A stretch of 64,000 bases of DNA, from contig NZ_MXPU01000001.1 in NCBI RefSeq assembly GCF_002204185.1, positions 124,001 to 188,000 of the forward strand, read 5' to 3'. The position numbers and the translations under genes were made by a program. This DNA comes from Rhizobium esperanzae. Lineage in GTDB: Bacteria; Pseudomonadota; Alphaproteobacteria; Rhizobiales; Rhizobiaceae. The notes below the pieces were generated by a model. That model was not told the DNA's origin. It searched no databases and worked only from the letters and a program-made list of their open reading frames with translations. Positions 7,434 through 15,985 of this stretch are shown piece after piece. Every line of letters starts with the position of its first letter. Positions within the stretch are counted from its first letter, which is position 1.

Positions 7434-8981
7434 ATGCCCCGCATCCGACTGACCAGACCGCAGATGGAGATACTGGCCTGGCTCCTTATCTTCCTGCTTC
7501 TCTTCAGCCTCTCCTGGCGCTTCCAGTGGCATGAGGAATTGGATGAGTTTATCGAGCGGCATCACCACTATCCGCTCGACCACGCACTGCTTGCCCTGAA
7601 TATCTCCGGGTTTTTAGGGCTCATCTATTCCGCGCTGAGGATCCGGGACCTTTCGAGAGAGGTCCATCGCAGGCTGCAGGCCGAAAAGCACGTCGACTGG
7701 ATTGCCTGTCATGACACGCTGACCGAGCTGCCGAACCGCAGATTCCTGGATTCCATATGTGCGCAGGCAATGACCGATCAAAGGTCACAAGATACCTATG
7801 CCGTGTTCAGCATCGATCTTGACGGCTTCAAGAAGGTCAATGATCTCCTCGGCCACGATCACGGTGATGCCGTGCTGAAGGCCGTTGCTCAGCGGCTCTC
7901 CTCGCTCTTTCCCCGTGAGCATGTGTTCCGCCTTGGTGGAGACGAGTTTGTGGTTCTCTCGCGGCGCATCGGAAATCCCGATCTTGTCGCATTGGGGAAC
8001 CGCATCGTCAGCACGATCGGCAAGCCATTCACATTCAATGGTGTTGCCGTCGACCTCGGCGCCAGCGTCGGCTTCGCACTTTATCCGGAGGACGGCGATG
8101 AGCTCGGTCAGGTCATCCGGCATTCGGATTGTGCGATGTATGTTGCGAAAAAGCAGGGCCGCAATCTGGTGAAGCCCTTCGTGCCTTCGATGCAAGAGGA
8201 GCTGGCGAAACGGGTGAGGATAGAAGGCGATCTGCGGGCGGCCATCCGCAAGGGCGAGATCGTTCCCTATTATCAGCCGCTCGTCGACCTCAAGGCGAAC
8301 AAGATCATCGGCTTTGAGGCGCTGGCGCGCTGGAAAACGGCTTCGGGGGACTTCATCCCGCCGAGCGAATTTATTCCAGTGGCGGAGGAAGCCGGTCTGA
8401 TCGTCGAATTGACGGACCAACTGCTTCGCCGCGCCTGCACCGATGCGCTTTCCTGGCCAAGCGAGCTTGTCCTGTCATTCAACCTTTCACCGATCCAGCT
8501 GAGCGACCGGTTGCTGGGCCTCAGAATTCTCAAGATATTGGGCGATGTCGGCCTACCCGCGCACAGGGTCGAGCTTGAGGTGACGGAGAGCGCCATCATC
8601 CAGGACGCCGTCACCGCACGCATTGTCCTCGACGATCTGGTGAATGCGGGGGTCGGGATTGCGCTCGATGATTTTGGGACAGGCTATTCCAGCCTCTCCC
8701 AGCTGTCCAACTACCGGTTCGACAAGATCAAGATCGACAGGAGTTTCGTCGCTTCGTTCGAGAGCAATGACAAGCAGGACAAGGTGATCAAAGCCATCAT
8801 CGCTCTCGGCGCCGGGCTTGACGTGACGATAACGGCCGAGGGCATCGAAGAGGAAAGCCAACTTCAGCGGCTTCAGGATCTGGGTTGCGACATCGGTCAG
8901 GGATATCTGCTGGGCAGACCCGCGCCGATCGAGGAGATCGCGGCCGATCAGGTCGGCAGCAGGATTCGGCAGCGCCGGTGA
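7434..8981 (+). CDS. Membrane GGDEF-EAL cyclic-di-GMP protein
   Basis: This 515-residue protein has two N-terminal membrane segments (about residues 14-31 and 50-68), a GGDEF domain (HDTLTELPNRRFL; the active-site motif reads RLGGDEFVVLS) and an EAL domain (IIGFEALARWK, LEVTESAI, DDFGTGYSSL, TAEGIEEES, GQGYLLGRP). Both signature motifs are intact, so it could make or degrade cyclic di-GMP; which activity dominates cannot be told. There is no separate sensor domain beyond the membrane hairpin. The ATG at 7434 follows CAGGAG eleven bases upstream. It stands alone, converging with ridA. Confidence 0.88.
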   Translation: MPRIRLTRPQMEILAWLLIFLLLFSLSWRFQWHEELDEFIERHHHYPLDHALLALNISGFLGLIYSALRIRDLSREVHRRLQAEKHVDWIACHDTLTELPNRRFLDSICAQAMTDQRSQDTYAVFSIDLDGFKKVNDLLGHDHGDAVLKAVAQRLSSLFPREHVFRLGGDEFVVLSRRIGNPDLVALGNRIVSTIGKPFTFNGVAVDLGASVGFALYPEDGDELGQVIRHSDCAMYVAKKQGRNLVKPFVPSMQEELAKRVRIEGDLRAAIRKGEIVPYYQPLVDLKANKIIGFEALARWKTASGDFIPPSEFIPVAEEAGLIVELTDQLLRRACTDALSWPSELVLSFNLSPIQLSDRLLGLRILKILGDVGLPAHRVELEVTESAIIQDAVTARIVLDDLVNAGVGIALDDFGTGYSSLSQLSNYRFDKIKIDRSFVASFESNDKQDKVIKAIIALGAGLDVTITAEGIEEESQLQRLQDLGCDIGQGYLLGRPAPIEEIAADQVGSRIRQRR

Positions 8982-9105
8982 TGGGCTGCGTTCGTCTATC
9001 AGGCCGAGGGTGAGTTGCCGCTTCCCATCGCCCTGTGCAGTGGTGTAGGTGCCGGCACCTGCGCCCCGGAATGCCGTCACAATCGACCCCCTCGCCCAGT
9101 AGGAA

Positions 9106-9588
9106 TCAACCGTCGATTTCCACTTCCGCTTCGCAATTTACCGGCGCATTCAACGGGATGGCCATGCCGATGGACGAGCGGGCGTGCGCGCCGGCCTCGG
9201 GACCGTAGAGCTCCAGTATCAGATCGGAATAGCCGTTTGTCACCAGCGGCGTCTCATTGAACCCCGGAGCGACATTCACCATCGCGAAAACGCGCAGCCA
9301 GGCCGTGACCCGATCGAGGTCTCCGACGGCGCGTTTGAGGCTTGCGAGATGGGCCAAGGCGACAAGCCGAGCCGATGCATATCCCTGCTCCGGCGACACT
9401 TCGGCTCCGACCTTCCCCAGCGGTTTTGCCAATGTCCCATCCGGGTTGCAGGCGACATGACCTGAAATATAAGCGCGGGTGCCGCGCACCCGAACCCAGG
9501 CAAAGGGCAATTTCAGGCCGTCGCGAACCTTCAAAGGTTCGGGCAATTGCAGGCCCATTTCGGCAAGACGTTGTTCGATAATGGCCAT
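9106..9588 (-). CDS. RidA/YjgF-family protein
   Basis: The 160-residue protein starts MAIIEQRLAEMGLQLPEP and belongs to the YjgF/RidA family, subgroup YjgH-like (AYISGHVACNPDG, LASLKRAVGDLDRV, NVAPGFNETPLVTNGYSDLILELYG, then SSIGMAIPLNAPVNCEAEVEIDG). RidA proteins deaminate reactive imine/enamine intermediates; this subgroup lacks the strict RidA arginine context, so the substrate is open. GGGAGGTG precedes the ATG at 9588. It lies about 100 bases behind the cupin gene on the same strand and probably shares its transcript. Confidence 0.85.
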   Translation of the reverse strand: MAIIEQRLAEMGLQLPEPLKVRDGLKLPFAWVRVRGTRAYISGHVACNPDGTLAKPLGKVGAEVSPEQGYASARLVALAHLASLKRAVGDLDRVTAWLRVFAMVNVAPGFNETPLVTNGYSDLILELYGPEAGAHARSSIGMAIPLNAPVNCEAEVEIDG

Positions 9589-9691
9589 AATACACCTCCC
9601 ATGGCTGCATCGCGCAAAGGCGGCCAGCGTTTTTGCGATAGCGATATGCGAAACAGGAATCTGAGGCGGGCAAATCAGGAATTCGCGGCGC

Positions 9692-10126
9692 TCAGGGTAC
9701 GATGTCGTCAAGCTCCGGCATGAGAATGACGCTCTCGTTCGCCGCTGGGTCGTTGCGGGCACCGAGGAACTCGGCGTTTTCCGCGCTGCGATTGACAGCG
9801 ACGTGCGGAACGCCGACCGGAATGAACAGGTAGTCGCCGGGGCGTACCGTCTCGCAGCGTTCGAGCTTGGCTCCGGACCAGATTTCGATCTCCTGGCCCG
9901 CGGTCATGAGAAGGGCCGTTTCATGTCCCTCGTGGCGATGGGCGCTGGTTCGCCTGCCTGCGGGCAGCGAAATCGTCCCGAGCCACAGCATGGTCGATCC
10001 GACGCTCTCTGCCGAGACGCCCGACCGGTAGACGGATCCTTGCTTGGCGATGTGGCTGTCGCTGCCGCTGACGACCTTTGCGGCTACTGCAGAAGGATTT
10101 TTCGGCTGGGCTGCTTCGTTCTTCAT
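9692..10126 (-). CDS. Cupin-domain protein
   Basis: A 144-residue single-domain cupin. Motif 1 is visible as SAHRHEGHETALLMTAGQEIE and motif 2 as GDYLFIPVGVPHVAVN, giving a plausible metal site of three His and one Glu. The chosen ATG at 10126 gives MKNEAAQPKN; an ATG four codons upstream (10138) is equally possible, as neither has a strong ribosome site. It precedes ridA on the same strand and is divergent from the winged-helix TPR regulator, suggesting a small regulated detoxification or catabolic unit. The reaction cannot be inferred. Confidence 0.75.
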   Translation of the reverse strand: MKNEAAQPKNPSAVAAKVVSGSDSHIAKQGSVYRSGVSAESVGSTMLWLGTISLPAGRRTSAHRHEGHETALLMTAGQEIEIWSGAKLERCETVRPGDYLFIPVGVPHVAVNRSAENAEFLGARNDPAANESVILMPELDDIVP

Positions 10127-10243
10127 GGCTCTCACCATTCCGTGGCGCGATGAAAACAGACTCTGCACGCGCAGGCGGCGCAAGTCCTGAAGCGATCCCG
10201 AAAAGTTCCGAAAAACGCCGAAATCGGCGTATCATGGCTGGCC

Positions 10244-11776
10244 ATGAACACCCAGCACATTGCATTCGGCCGCTTCGAGTTCAGCGCCGAGAACGGATGC
10301 CTGCTTCGTGACGATCGGCCTGTCGCCATCGGCGCCCGCGGCGCTTCGCTGCTTGCTGTTCTGCTTGCGGCGCAAGGGGGCGTCGTCTCAAAATCGGCAC
10401 TGATGGATGCCGCTTGGCCCGGATTGGCCGTCGAGGAAAGCAATCTTTCCGTTCAGATTGCTGCCCTTCGCAAACTGCTCGGCCCCGCATCGGACGGCAC
10501 CGAATGGATCGCCACCGTCCCACGGGTCGGCTACAGGTTTTCGGGCCGGGTGGAGAGCGCATGCGACGGAACCGACAGCGAGTGGCATGCGCAAGCCGGA
10601 TCGAAGCTGGGGATCGCAGTCCTGCCGTTCGACAATCTGGGCGGCGATGCTGAGAAGCAATATCTGGCCGACGGGATCGCCGACGACCTGATCACAGCGC
10701 TCACCCGGTTCAGATGGCTCCGCGTCGCATCACGCGGTGCGAGTTTCAAAGACAGGAACGGCTCCAGGGATCCGCGCGCAGTCGGGCTGGCACTCGGTGT
10801 CAATTTTCTGGTGGATGGGGCTATCCGCTATACCGGCGATCGAATCCGGATATCGGTGCACCTCGCCGAGGCGGGCAAGGGCGCGACCGTCTGGTCCGAA
10901 CATTACGATCTGCAGCTGGCCGAGATATTCGCGGTGCAAGACGCGATCGCCGAGCGGATCGCCGCGGCGGTCGAACCGGAGCTGCTGTTGCGCCACGGGC
11001 TTGCGGTCACTCCCCACACCGGCAACATCACGGCCTGGGACCTTGTCCGGCAAGGCACGTTCAATTTCCACAAGGTCTCACGGCCGACCCACCTTCTGGC
11101 AAGGCGATTTTTCCGCGAGGCCGCCGAGCTCGACCCGATGCTTCCGGAGGCGCAGATCTGGCGGGCGCGAGTTAACGCCGGCCTCATCGCCTATGGCTGG
11201 ACGGACGATCCTGCCGCGGATGGTCAGGAAGGGCTAAACGCCGCCTTGCGGGCGATCTATCTCGACGCGCGAAACCCGTATTCGCACTATGCGCTGGCGA
11301 TCGTGTCGGCCTATACGGGCAGAGCCGACCAGGCGATCCTCGCCGCGGAACGGTCGATCGAGCTCGGCTCGAGCTTCGCCCTCGGGTATCTCGTCCTTGG
11401 CATGGCGCGGCTCTTTACCGGTGATGCGGTCGGCGCACGCAAGCCTTTGTCGCGCGGCCTCGAACTCAATCCGCATGATCCGCAGAATGGCGTCTGGTTC
11501 AGCCTGCTGATGCTTGCACAGTACTTTTCGGGCGACGTCGAAGGGGCGCTCGACGTGGGGCGTGCGGCGTTGAAGGCGCGGCCCGACTGGCCGGCGCTGC
11601 TGCGCATACACGCGTGCTGCCATATGGCGCTCGGACATATTGAGCAGGCTCGCCGATTTGCCGCTGCTGCCAGCGGCCTGCCGGAAGCCGCTGGCGATGC
11701 GCTTGGGCCATTCAGAGAGGGCAACACGGAATGGGCGGCCCGTCTTGAGCAGTTGCTGCGTGAGGCCGAACTTTAA
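10244..11776 (+). CDS. Winged-helix DNA-binding protein with TolB-N-like and TPR domains
   Basis: The 510-residue protein has an OmpR/CadC-type winged helix (residues 5-103: FGRFEFSAENGCLLRDDRPV, ...SNLSVQIAALRKLLG, ...IATVPRVGYRF), a central domain beginning GIAVLPFDNLGGDAEKQYLADG that resembles the FlgO/TolB-N-like module found in adenylate-cyclase-related regulators, and a C-terminal set of tetratricopeptide-like helices (about residues 270-500). No membrane segment is visible, unlike CadC. It is divergent from the cupin-ridA pair and may control it. Rhizobia have many such paralogues; targets are generally unknown. Confidence 0.8.
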   Translation: MNTQHIAFGRFEFSAENGCLLRDDRPVAIGARGASLLAVLLAAQGGVVSKSALMDAAWPGLAVEESNLSVQIAALRKLLGPASDGTEWIATVPRVGYRFSGRVESACDGTDSEWHAQAGSKLGIAVLPFDNLGGDAEKQYLADGIADDLITALTRFRWLRVASRGASFKDRNGSRDPRAVGLALGVNFLVDGAIRYTGDRIRISVHLAEAGKGATVWSEHYDLQLAEIFAVQDAIAERIAAAVEPELLLRHGLAVTPHTGNITAWDLVRQGTFNFHKVSRPTHLLARRFFREAAELDPMLPEAQIWRARVNAGLIAYGWTDDPAADGQEGLNAALRAIYLDARNPYSHYALAIVSAYTGRADQAILAAERSIELGSSFALGYLVLGMARLFTGDAVGARKPLSRGLELNPHDPQNGVWFSLLMLAQYFSGDVEGALDVGRAALKARPDWPALLRIHACCHMALGHIEQARRFAAAASGLPEAAGDALGPFREGNTEWAARLEQLLREAEL

Positions 11777-11955
11777 CACCGCCTCTGCCACCGTCAGTCT
11801 TGCTAACGGGCTATGGGCGACGTCGTCCGGCCAGGACTTCTGCTCTGCCAACGTCATCCTGACCCATTCCGAAAGCGCGATGCAGCGCACCCGGCATGAG
11901 CAAATGCGACCGGATGAGAATTTTCGGAGAACCTACGAAAGGCGGTTGCACTCGC

Positions 11956-11993
11956 ATTCTTTATCAGTCATTCTAGAACACCCAATAAAGAAT
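11956..11993. promoter_or_regulatory. Inverted repeat before the tetR-snoaL-tfoX operon
   Basis: ATTCTTTAT (11956-11964) and ATAAAGAAT (11985-11993) form a perfect 9-bp inverted repeat separated by 20 bases, with TTCTAGAA in the centre. It ends nine bases before the tetR start and could be an operator overlapping the promoter, or a leader hairpin. Confidence 0.45.
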
Positions 11994-12002
11994 CGAGGGA
12001 AT

Positions 12003-12584
12003 GTGGGCAGAACGCGCGAATACGATGAGGAGGCGGTGCTGAAGGGGGCGATGCACGTCTTTCGCAAACACGGCTATCAACGTGCTTCAATCCGAGACCT
12101 CGAAGAGGCAACGGGCCTCAAGGGCGGAAGCATCTATCACGCCTTCGGCGACAAGGCCGGGCTCTTCGACGCGGCGTTCAGACATTACAATCGGGCGGTC
12201 CTGGAGGGGCGGCTCGAGCGATTTGCGCCGCCGGGGAGCGGCCTTAAAGGCTTGCGCGAACTGTTCCTTTCACTGCTGCATGAGCCCGACAATGGCTCCC
12301 TGGGCTGCCTGATCACCAACATGGCTGTGGAGCTCGGAGGCGACGTCAACACGTATCCCCATGTCGAGGCAGCGCTCGGTCTTCTTCGCGGCACGTTTCG
12401 CTCGCGGCTTGGCGAGCCGTCGACCGCATTTCGAGACGCGAACGAAGCCAAGGCGGACAGGACCGCCGTCCGTCTCCTTGCCTTTTATCAAGGCCTGCTC
12501 GTGCTCATTCGCGGCGGCGAAGACAAGGCCAGCCTGCGGCAGGCGATCGAAGACGAATTCAACCAACTGGAGACACTGTTATGA
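12003..12584 (+). CDS. TetR-family transcriptional regulator
   Basis: The 193-residue product has a typical TetR DNA-binding domain (EAVLKGAMHVFRKHGYQRAS, then EEATGLKGGSIYHAFGDKAGL) and a C-terminal TetR_C domain with LGCLITNMAVELGG, as in regulators of the YcdC/ComR kind. I use the GTG at 12003 (VGRTREYDEEAV), close behind GAGGGA; the frame is open far upstream but that DNA codes for the C-terminus of the previous gene in another frame. Its stop overlaps the following snoaL-like ATG by four bases, so it heads a three-gene operon. Confidence 0.82.
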   Translation: MGRTREYDEEAVLKGAMHVFRKHGYQRASIRDLEEATGLKGGSIYHAFGDKAGLFDAAFRHYNRAVLEGRLERFAPPGSGLKGLRELFLSLLHEPDNGSLGCLITNMAVELGGDVNTYPHVEAALGLLRGTFRSRLGEPSTAFRDANEAKADRTAVRLLAFYQGLLVLIRGGEDKASLRQAIEDEFNQLETLL

Positions 12585-12943
12585 CGCCTGAGGCGCTATG
12601 GAATCGATATGCGGCCATCTGGTCGCTGGACGCTGACGCACGCGAGCCGGAAATGTTGGCATGCCTCGCCGACGATGTGACCTATTGCGATCCGAATGGA
12701 GCGATCGCCGGGCGAGCCGGCCTCTCGGCTTACATGGCTGGCTTCAAGGAGAGCGTACCGGCAGGCCGGTTCATAATATTGAGTGTCCTCCATCACAATG
12801 AACGTTCGCTGGCACGCTGGGAACTGCGCCACGAAGACGACACCGTCCTGCAAACGGGGACAAGCTTCGCGGCGATGTCCGATGGCCGGCTCAGCGCGAT
12901 CACCGGCTTCTTCGATCCTCTGGCAGGGCAGCACCATGGGTAG
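12581..12943 (+). CDS. SnoaL-like (NTF2-fold) protein
   Basis: This 120-residue protein has the pattern of SnoaL/NTF2-like proteins: LWNRYAAIWSLDADAREPEMLACLADDVTYCDPNGAIAG and a C-terminal sheet ending ITGFFDPLAG. Members bind small ligands in a cone-shaped pocket and some are isomerases or cyclases. Its ATG overlaps the tetR stop (ATGA) and its end overlaps the next gene by 8 bases, so the three genes are translationally coupled. No catalytic residues can be assigned with confidence. Confidence 0.78.
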   Translation: MTPEALWNRYAAIWSLDADAREPEMLACLADDVTYCDPNGAIAGRAGLSAYMAGFKESVPAGRFIILSVLHHNERSLARWELRHEDDTVLQTGTSFAAMSDGRLSAITGFFDPLAGQHHG

Positions 12944-13340
12944 CGAGGCGTCACGCAGCCTGGCGCTCGAATTTGCGAGCCAGATCGCCCCACCGGGCGC
13001 CATCGATGTCCGGCGGTTCTTCGGCGGATCCGCCCTCGTCCGAAACGGCGCGCAGTTCGGGTTCGTCATGAAGGGCACATTGTATCTGCGCGTCGACGCC
13101 GCACTGCGCGCAGAATTCGAGGCAGATGGCGCAGAACCGTTCAGCTACCGAGCCGCCGGCAGGGAGGTGAGGGTTCGCCGCTACTATGCGGTGCCGGCGC
13201 ATGTGATCGACGATCCCTCGCTGCTGCGCAGGTGCTCGGAACGAGCATTTGAGGCGACGCTGCTGCCCGGCCGGAAACGCTCAAACGCCACCCTCACCGT
13301 CACCCCGAGAAAGAGACTTGAAATCGCTGAGGATCGATAG
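12936..13340 (+). CDS. TfoX N-terminal-domain protein
   Basis: The 134-residue protein carries the TfoX_N pattern (VRRFFGGSALVRNGAQFGFVMKGTLYLRV, ...FSYRAAGREVRVRRYYAVPAHVIDD). In Gammaproteobacteria TfoX (Sxy) promotes competence, but isolated N-terminal domains in rhizobia have no known role. It lacks the C-terminal TfoX domain. It is the last gene of the tetR-snoaL-tfoX set, overlapping the previous gene by 8 bases. The ATG at 12936 is the first that excludes most of the snoaL gene. Confidence 0.78.
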   Translation: MGSEASRSLALEFASQIAPPGAIDVRRFFGGSALVRNGAQFGFVMKGTLYLRVDAALRAEFEADGAEPFSYRAAGREVRVRRYYAVPAHVIDDPSLLRRCSERAFEATLLPGRKRSNATLTVTPRKRLEIAEDR

Positions 13341-13577
13341 TGCGTCCGCAGGCGGCAGGCGGGCATTTGCTCGGCAGATACTGAGCTGTACAGTTGGCTA
13401 TCGCTTTATAGTCGCCGCTCAATTCAAAATCGGCAAAATGCTGGATCATAGGATCGCAGCCGCATAGCGGGATGGCGACCAATGATGCCGCCAAGCGCTT
13501 GCGCCAGTTTCTCAGGACTATCGATTCGACCATGTATTGTTTCCACGCTGGCCCAACGGGACATCTCGGAGGAAGGC

Positions 13578-14615
13578 TCAGATCTCCCCCGCCGACGGCC
13601 CCCATACATCCGTCAGCGCGAAGCCTAAGGGATGCGGGTCGAATGAGTCGAGGGCCACCTGGGTCAGACCGAAGGTGAAGCCGCGGCCGGTGATGGTGGG
13701 GATGACGGCCGGGCGGCCGGCGACCTCGGTCAGTGCCTGCAGTCCAACCTCGAACTGCGAGCCGATGATCGATTTCGAGGTGAAGCTATCGCCGACCTTG
13801 GCTTTGCCGCGGGCATGGAGCGTCGCGAGATTGGCGGAATTGCCGGTGCCGCAGGGCGAGCGGTCGGCTCGGCCCGGCCACATGGTGGTGCAGGTGCGCA
13901 CCGTGCCGTCGGCCTCGGTATCGCGGAACATCACATAGGCGACGCCCGAAATTGCCGGGATTTCGGGATGGACGACCTTGATGTCGCGATTGATCAGCTC
14001 TTTCAGGACCATGCCGGCTTGGACCAGGCCGGCGGCATTGGCCTTCTCGATCGTGAGCTTGATCTGGCCGACATCGACGAGGGCATAGAAGATGCCGCCA
14101 TAGCAGAGATCGGCCTTGATCCTGCCCCAATGCGGCGTGTCGATCTCGATGTCGAGCTCATGCACGAAGGAGGGCACCATGGTGAGCTTCACCTTCTCGC
14201 AGCGCCCGTCGCGGCAGGTCGCCGTCGCCTTGACGAGGCCGGCGGCGGTTTCCAGCGTCACGATCGTCTCCGGCTCCTGCATCTCGACGATGCCGGATTC
14301 GAGCAACGCCGTCGTCACGCAGATCGAGTTCGAGCCGGAGCTCGCATGCGCCTGGTCGGGCTGCAGGATGATGAAGGCGGCGTCGGCGTCGGGATGCTTT
14401 GCCGGCAGCAGCAGGTTGACCGAGCCGATCGGGGCACCCCGCGGCTCCAGGCACAGGAAGCGGCGGAGCTCGTCGCCTTTCGGATCGGTGTTCAGCCAGT
14501 GCAGCTGCGCGGCGATGGTTTCGCCGGGAATCTTCGGAACGCCGCCGATCGCGACGCGGCCGATCTCGCCTTCGGCATGGACATCCAGCAGCTGGATCGT
14601 GCGCTTCCATCTCAT
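13578..14615 (-). CDS. Proline racemase-superfamily enzyme (hydroxyproline epimerase / dehydratase type)
   Basis: The 345-residue protein belongs to the proline racemase fold: RTIQLLDVHAEGEIGRVAIGG at the N-terminus, and the second active-site loop reads DRSPCGTGNSANLA with C255 present. The first active-site loop, normally MCGHN/MCGHG, reads SSGSNS, so the first catalytic Cys is replaced by S93. Cys/Cys members are racemases or 4-hydroxyproline epimerases, Cys/Thr members are trans-3-hydroxyproline dehydratases, and Ser/Cys members have been reported with mixed activity. With the adjacent FAD oxidase it fits hydroxyproline breakdown. The ATG at 14615 gives the normal family length. Confidence 0.85.
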   Translation of the reverse strand: MRWKRTIQLLDVHAEGEIGRVAIGGVPKIPGETIAAQLHWLNTDPKGDELRRFLCLEPRGAPIGSVNLLLPAKHPDADAAFIILQPDQAHASSGSNSICVTTALLESGIVEMQEPETIVTLETAAGLVKATATCRDGRCEKVKLTMVPSFVHELDIEIDTPHWGRIKADLCYGGIFYALVDVGQIKLTIEKANAAGLVQAGMVLKELINRDIKVVHPEIPAISGVAYVMFRDTEADGTVRTCTTMWPGRADRSPCGTGNSANLATLHARGKAKVGDSFTSKSIIGSQFEVGLQALTEVAGRPAVIPTITGRGFTFGLTQVALDSFDPHPLGFALTDVWGPSAGEI

Positions 14616-14650
14616 ATCGAAAACTCCGGTTCCGAGGTCACGGTTCTCAT

Positions 14651-15901
14651 TCAGTATCGGTCGATGCGGAACGGCGTCAGGTCGACCGGCGGCTCAATGC
14701 CGGTCACCATATCGCCGATCAGCCGCGCTGTCGTCGCGGCATAGGTCAGGCCGAGATGGCCATGGCCGGTCGCATAAAAAACACCCGGCATTTTCGACGA
14801 CGGCGAGATGATCGGGATCGTATCGGGCAGCGCCGGGCGATGGCCCATCCAGTCCGTCGCCTCCTCGAGCTTCAGTCCGGGCAGCGCCCGCTGAGCGTGA
14901 CGCACCAGCACCCGCGGCCGACGGAAGTCCGGCGCGGCATCGAGACCGGCAAGTTCGACATTGCCACCAACACGGATGCCGCCGGCCGTCGGCGTCACCA
15001 TGAAGGCGCGCGCCGGCCAGATCATCGAATAGCGCATGGAGATGCCCGGCTTCATGATCTGGGTGTGATAGCCGCGCTCGGTTTCGAGCGGGATCGGCTC
15101 GCCGAGCTTTTCGGCCAGAAAACGGGTATGGACACCGGCGGCGAGCACGACGCAATCGGCCTCGACGCGGCCGCAATCTTCCAGGAGAACGACGACGGCG
15201 CCATCGCCCTTGCGCTCGATGTTCCTGACGGCGCCGGAGACAAAGGCCGCGCCCGCGGCTTTGGCCGCCTCGGCCAGTTTGACCACCAGTCTATAGGGGT
15301 CGCGGATCGACTTGTTGTCGGGCAGCAGCACCGCCTTGGCGATGGCAGGCGAAAGGGCCGGCTCATAATATTGAATGGCGCCGTTGCTCAACACTTCGAA
15401 TTCGAGGCCGTAGCGCTGCATCATGGCGAGGTGGCTGCGGTCGGCGGCAAATTCCGCTTCCGTCTCGTAGATCGCCAGGCATCCCTCCTCCGTCATCAGC
15501 TCGGAGGCGCCGATCGCCTGCAGCATTTCCCTGAAATCGCCGAGCGCACGCTCAGACAGGCTCATGCCGGCATCCTCGATTTCTCGCAGGCGCGACGGGC
15601 GGCCGGCGGCGAGGAAGCGCAGGAACCAGGGCAGCATTTTTGCCGCATAGGAGGGCCGCAGCCAGACCGGACCTTCGGGATCGAGCAGCCAGCCGGGCAT
15701 TTTCTTCCAGGTCGAAGGACCGGAGCCGGCGGCAAAATCGAGCGCGATGCTCGCCATATTGCCGAAGGAGGCGCCGTGTCCCGGCTCGCCCTTGTCGACC
15801 AGCGTCACCTGATGGCCACGCCGCTGCAAGTCGAAAGCAATGGAGGCGCCGATCACCCCCGCGCCGACGACAACAATCTTCTTCTTCGTCTCTTCAGCCA
15901 T
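14651..15901 (-). CDS. FAD-dependent D-amino-acid dehydrogenase-like oxidoreductase
   Basis: This 416-residue DadA-like flavoprotein opens with a dinucleotide-binding motif (IVVVGAGVIGASIAFDLQRRGHQVTLVDKGEPGHGAS split across residues 9-46) and ends with the second FAD motif (GVFYATGHGHLGLTYAATTARLIGD). DadA-type enzymes oxidise D-amino acids to imino acids and pass electrons to the respiratory chain. Located 35 bases upstream of the racemase-family gene on the same strand, it plausibly oxidises the D-configured hydroxyproline made by that enzyme. No transporter or downstream deaminase gene is in the window. Confidence 0.85.
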   Translation of the reverse strand: MAEETKKKIVVVGAGVIGASIAFDLQRRGHQVTLVDKGEPGHGASFGNMASIALDFAAGSGPSTWKKMPGWLLDPEGPVWLRPSYAAKMLPWFLRFLAAGRPSRLREIEDAGMSLSERALGDFREMLQAIGASELMTEEGCLAIYETEAEFAADRSHLAMMQRYGLEFEVLSNGAIQYYEPALSPAIAKAVLLPDNKSIRDPYRLVVKLAEAAKAAGAAFVSGAVRNIERKGDGAVVVLLEDCGRVEADCVVLAAGVHTRFLAEKLGEPIPLETERGYHTQIMKPGISMRYSMIWPARAFMVTPTAGGIRVGGNVELAGLDAAPDFRRPRVLVRHAQRALPGLKLEEATDWMGHRPALPDTIPIISPSSKMPGVFYATGHGHLGLTYAATTARLIGDMVTGIEPPVDLTPFRIDRY

Positions 15902-15985
15902 GCCATCAACCCAACCGCACGGCAGACAAGACCGCCGCTTCGCCAGCCTGATATATCAGAACGACGGTGATTGCCTATGAAATTT

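Noticed and set aside
13424..13563. Short minus-strand frame starting MSRWASVETIHGRID after the racemase gene
   Set aside because: It looks mildly protein-like but has no ribosome site, no recognisable family and lies in a gap upstream of nothing; not enough to call a gene.
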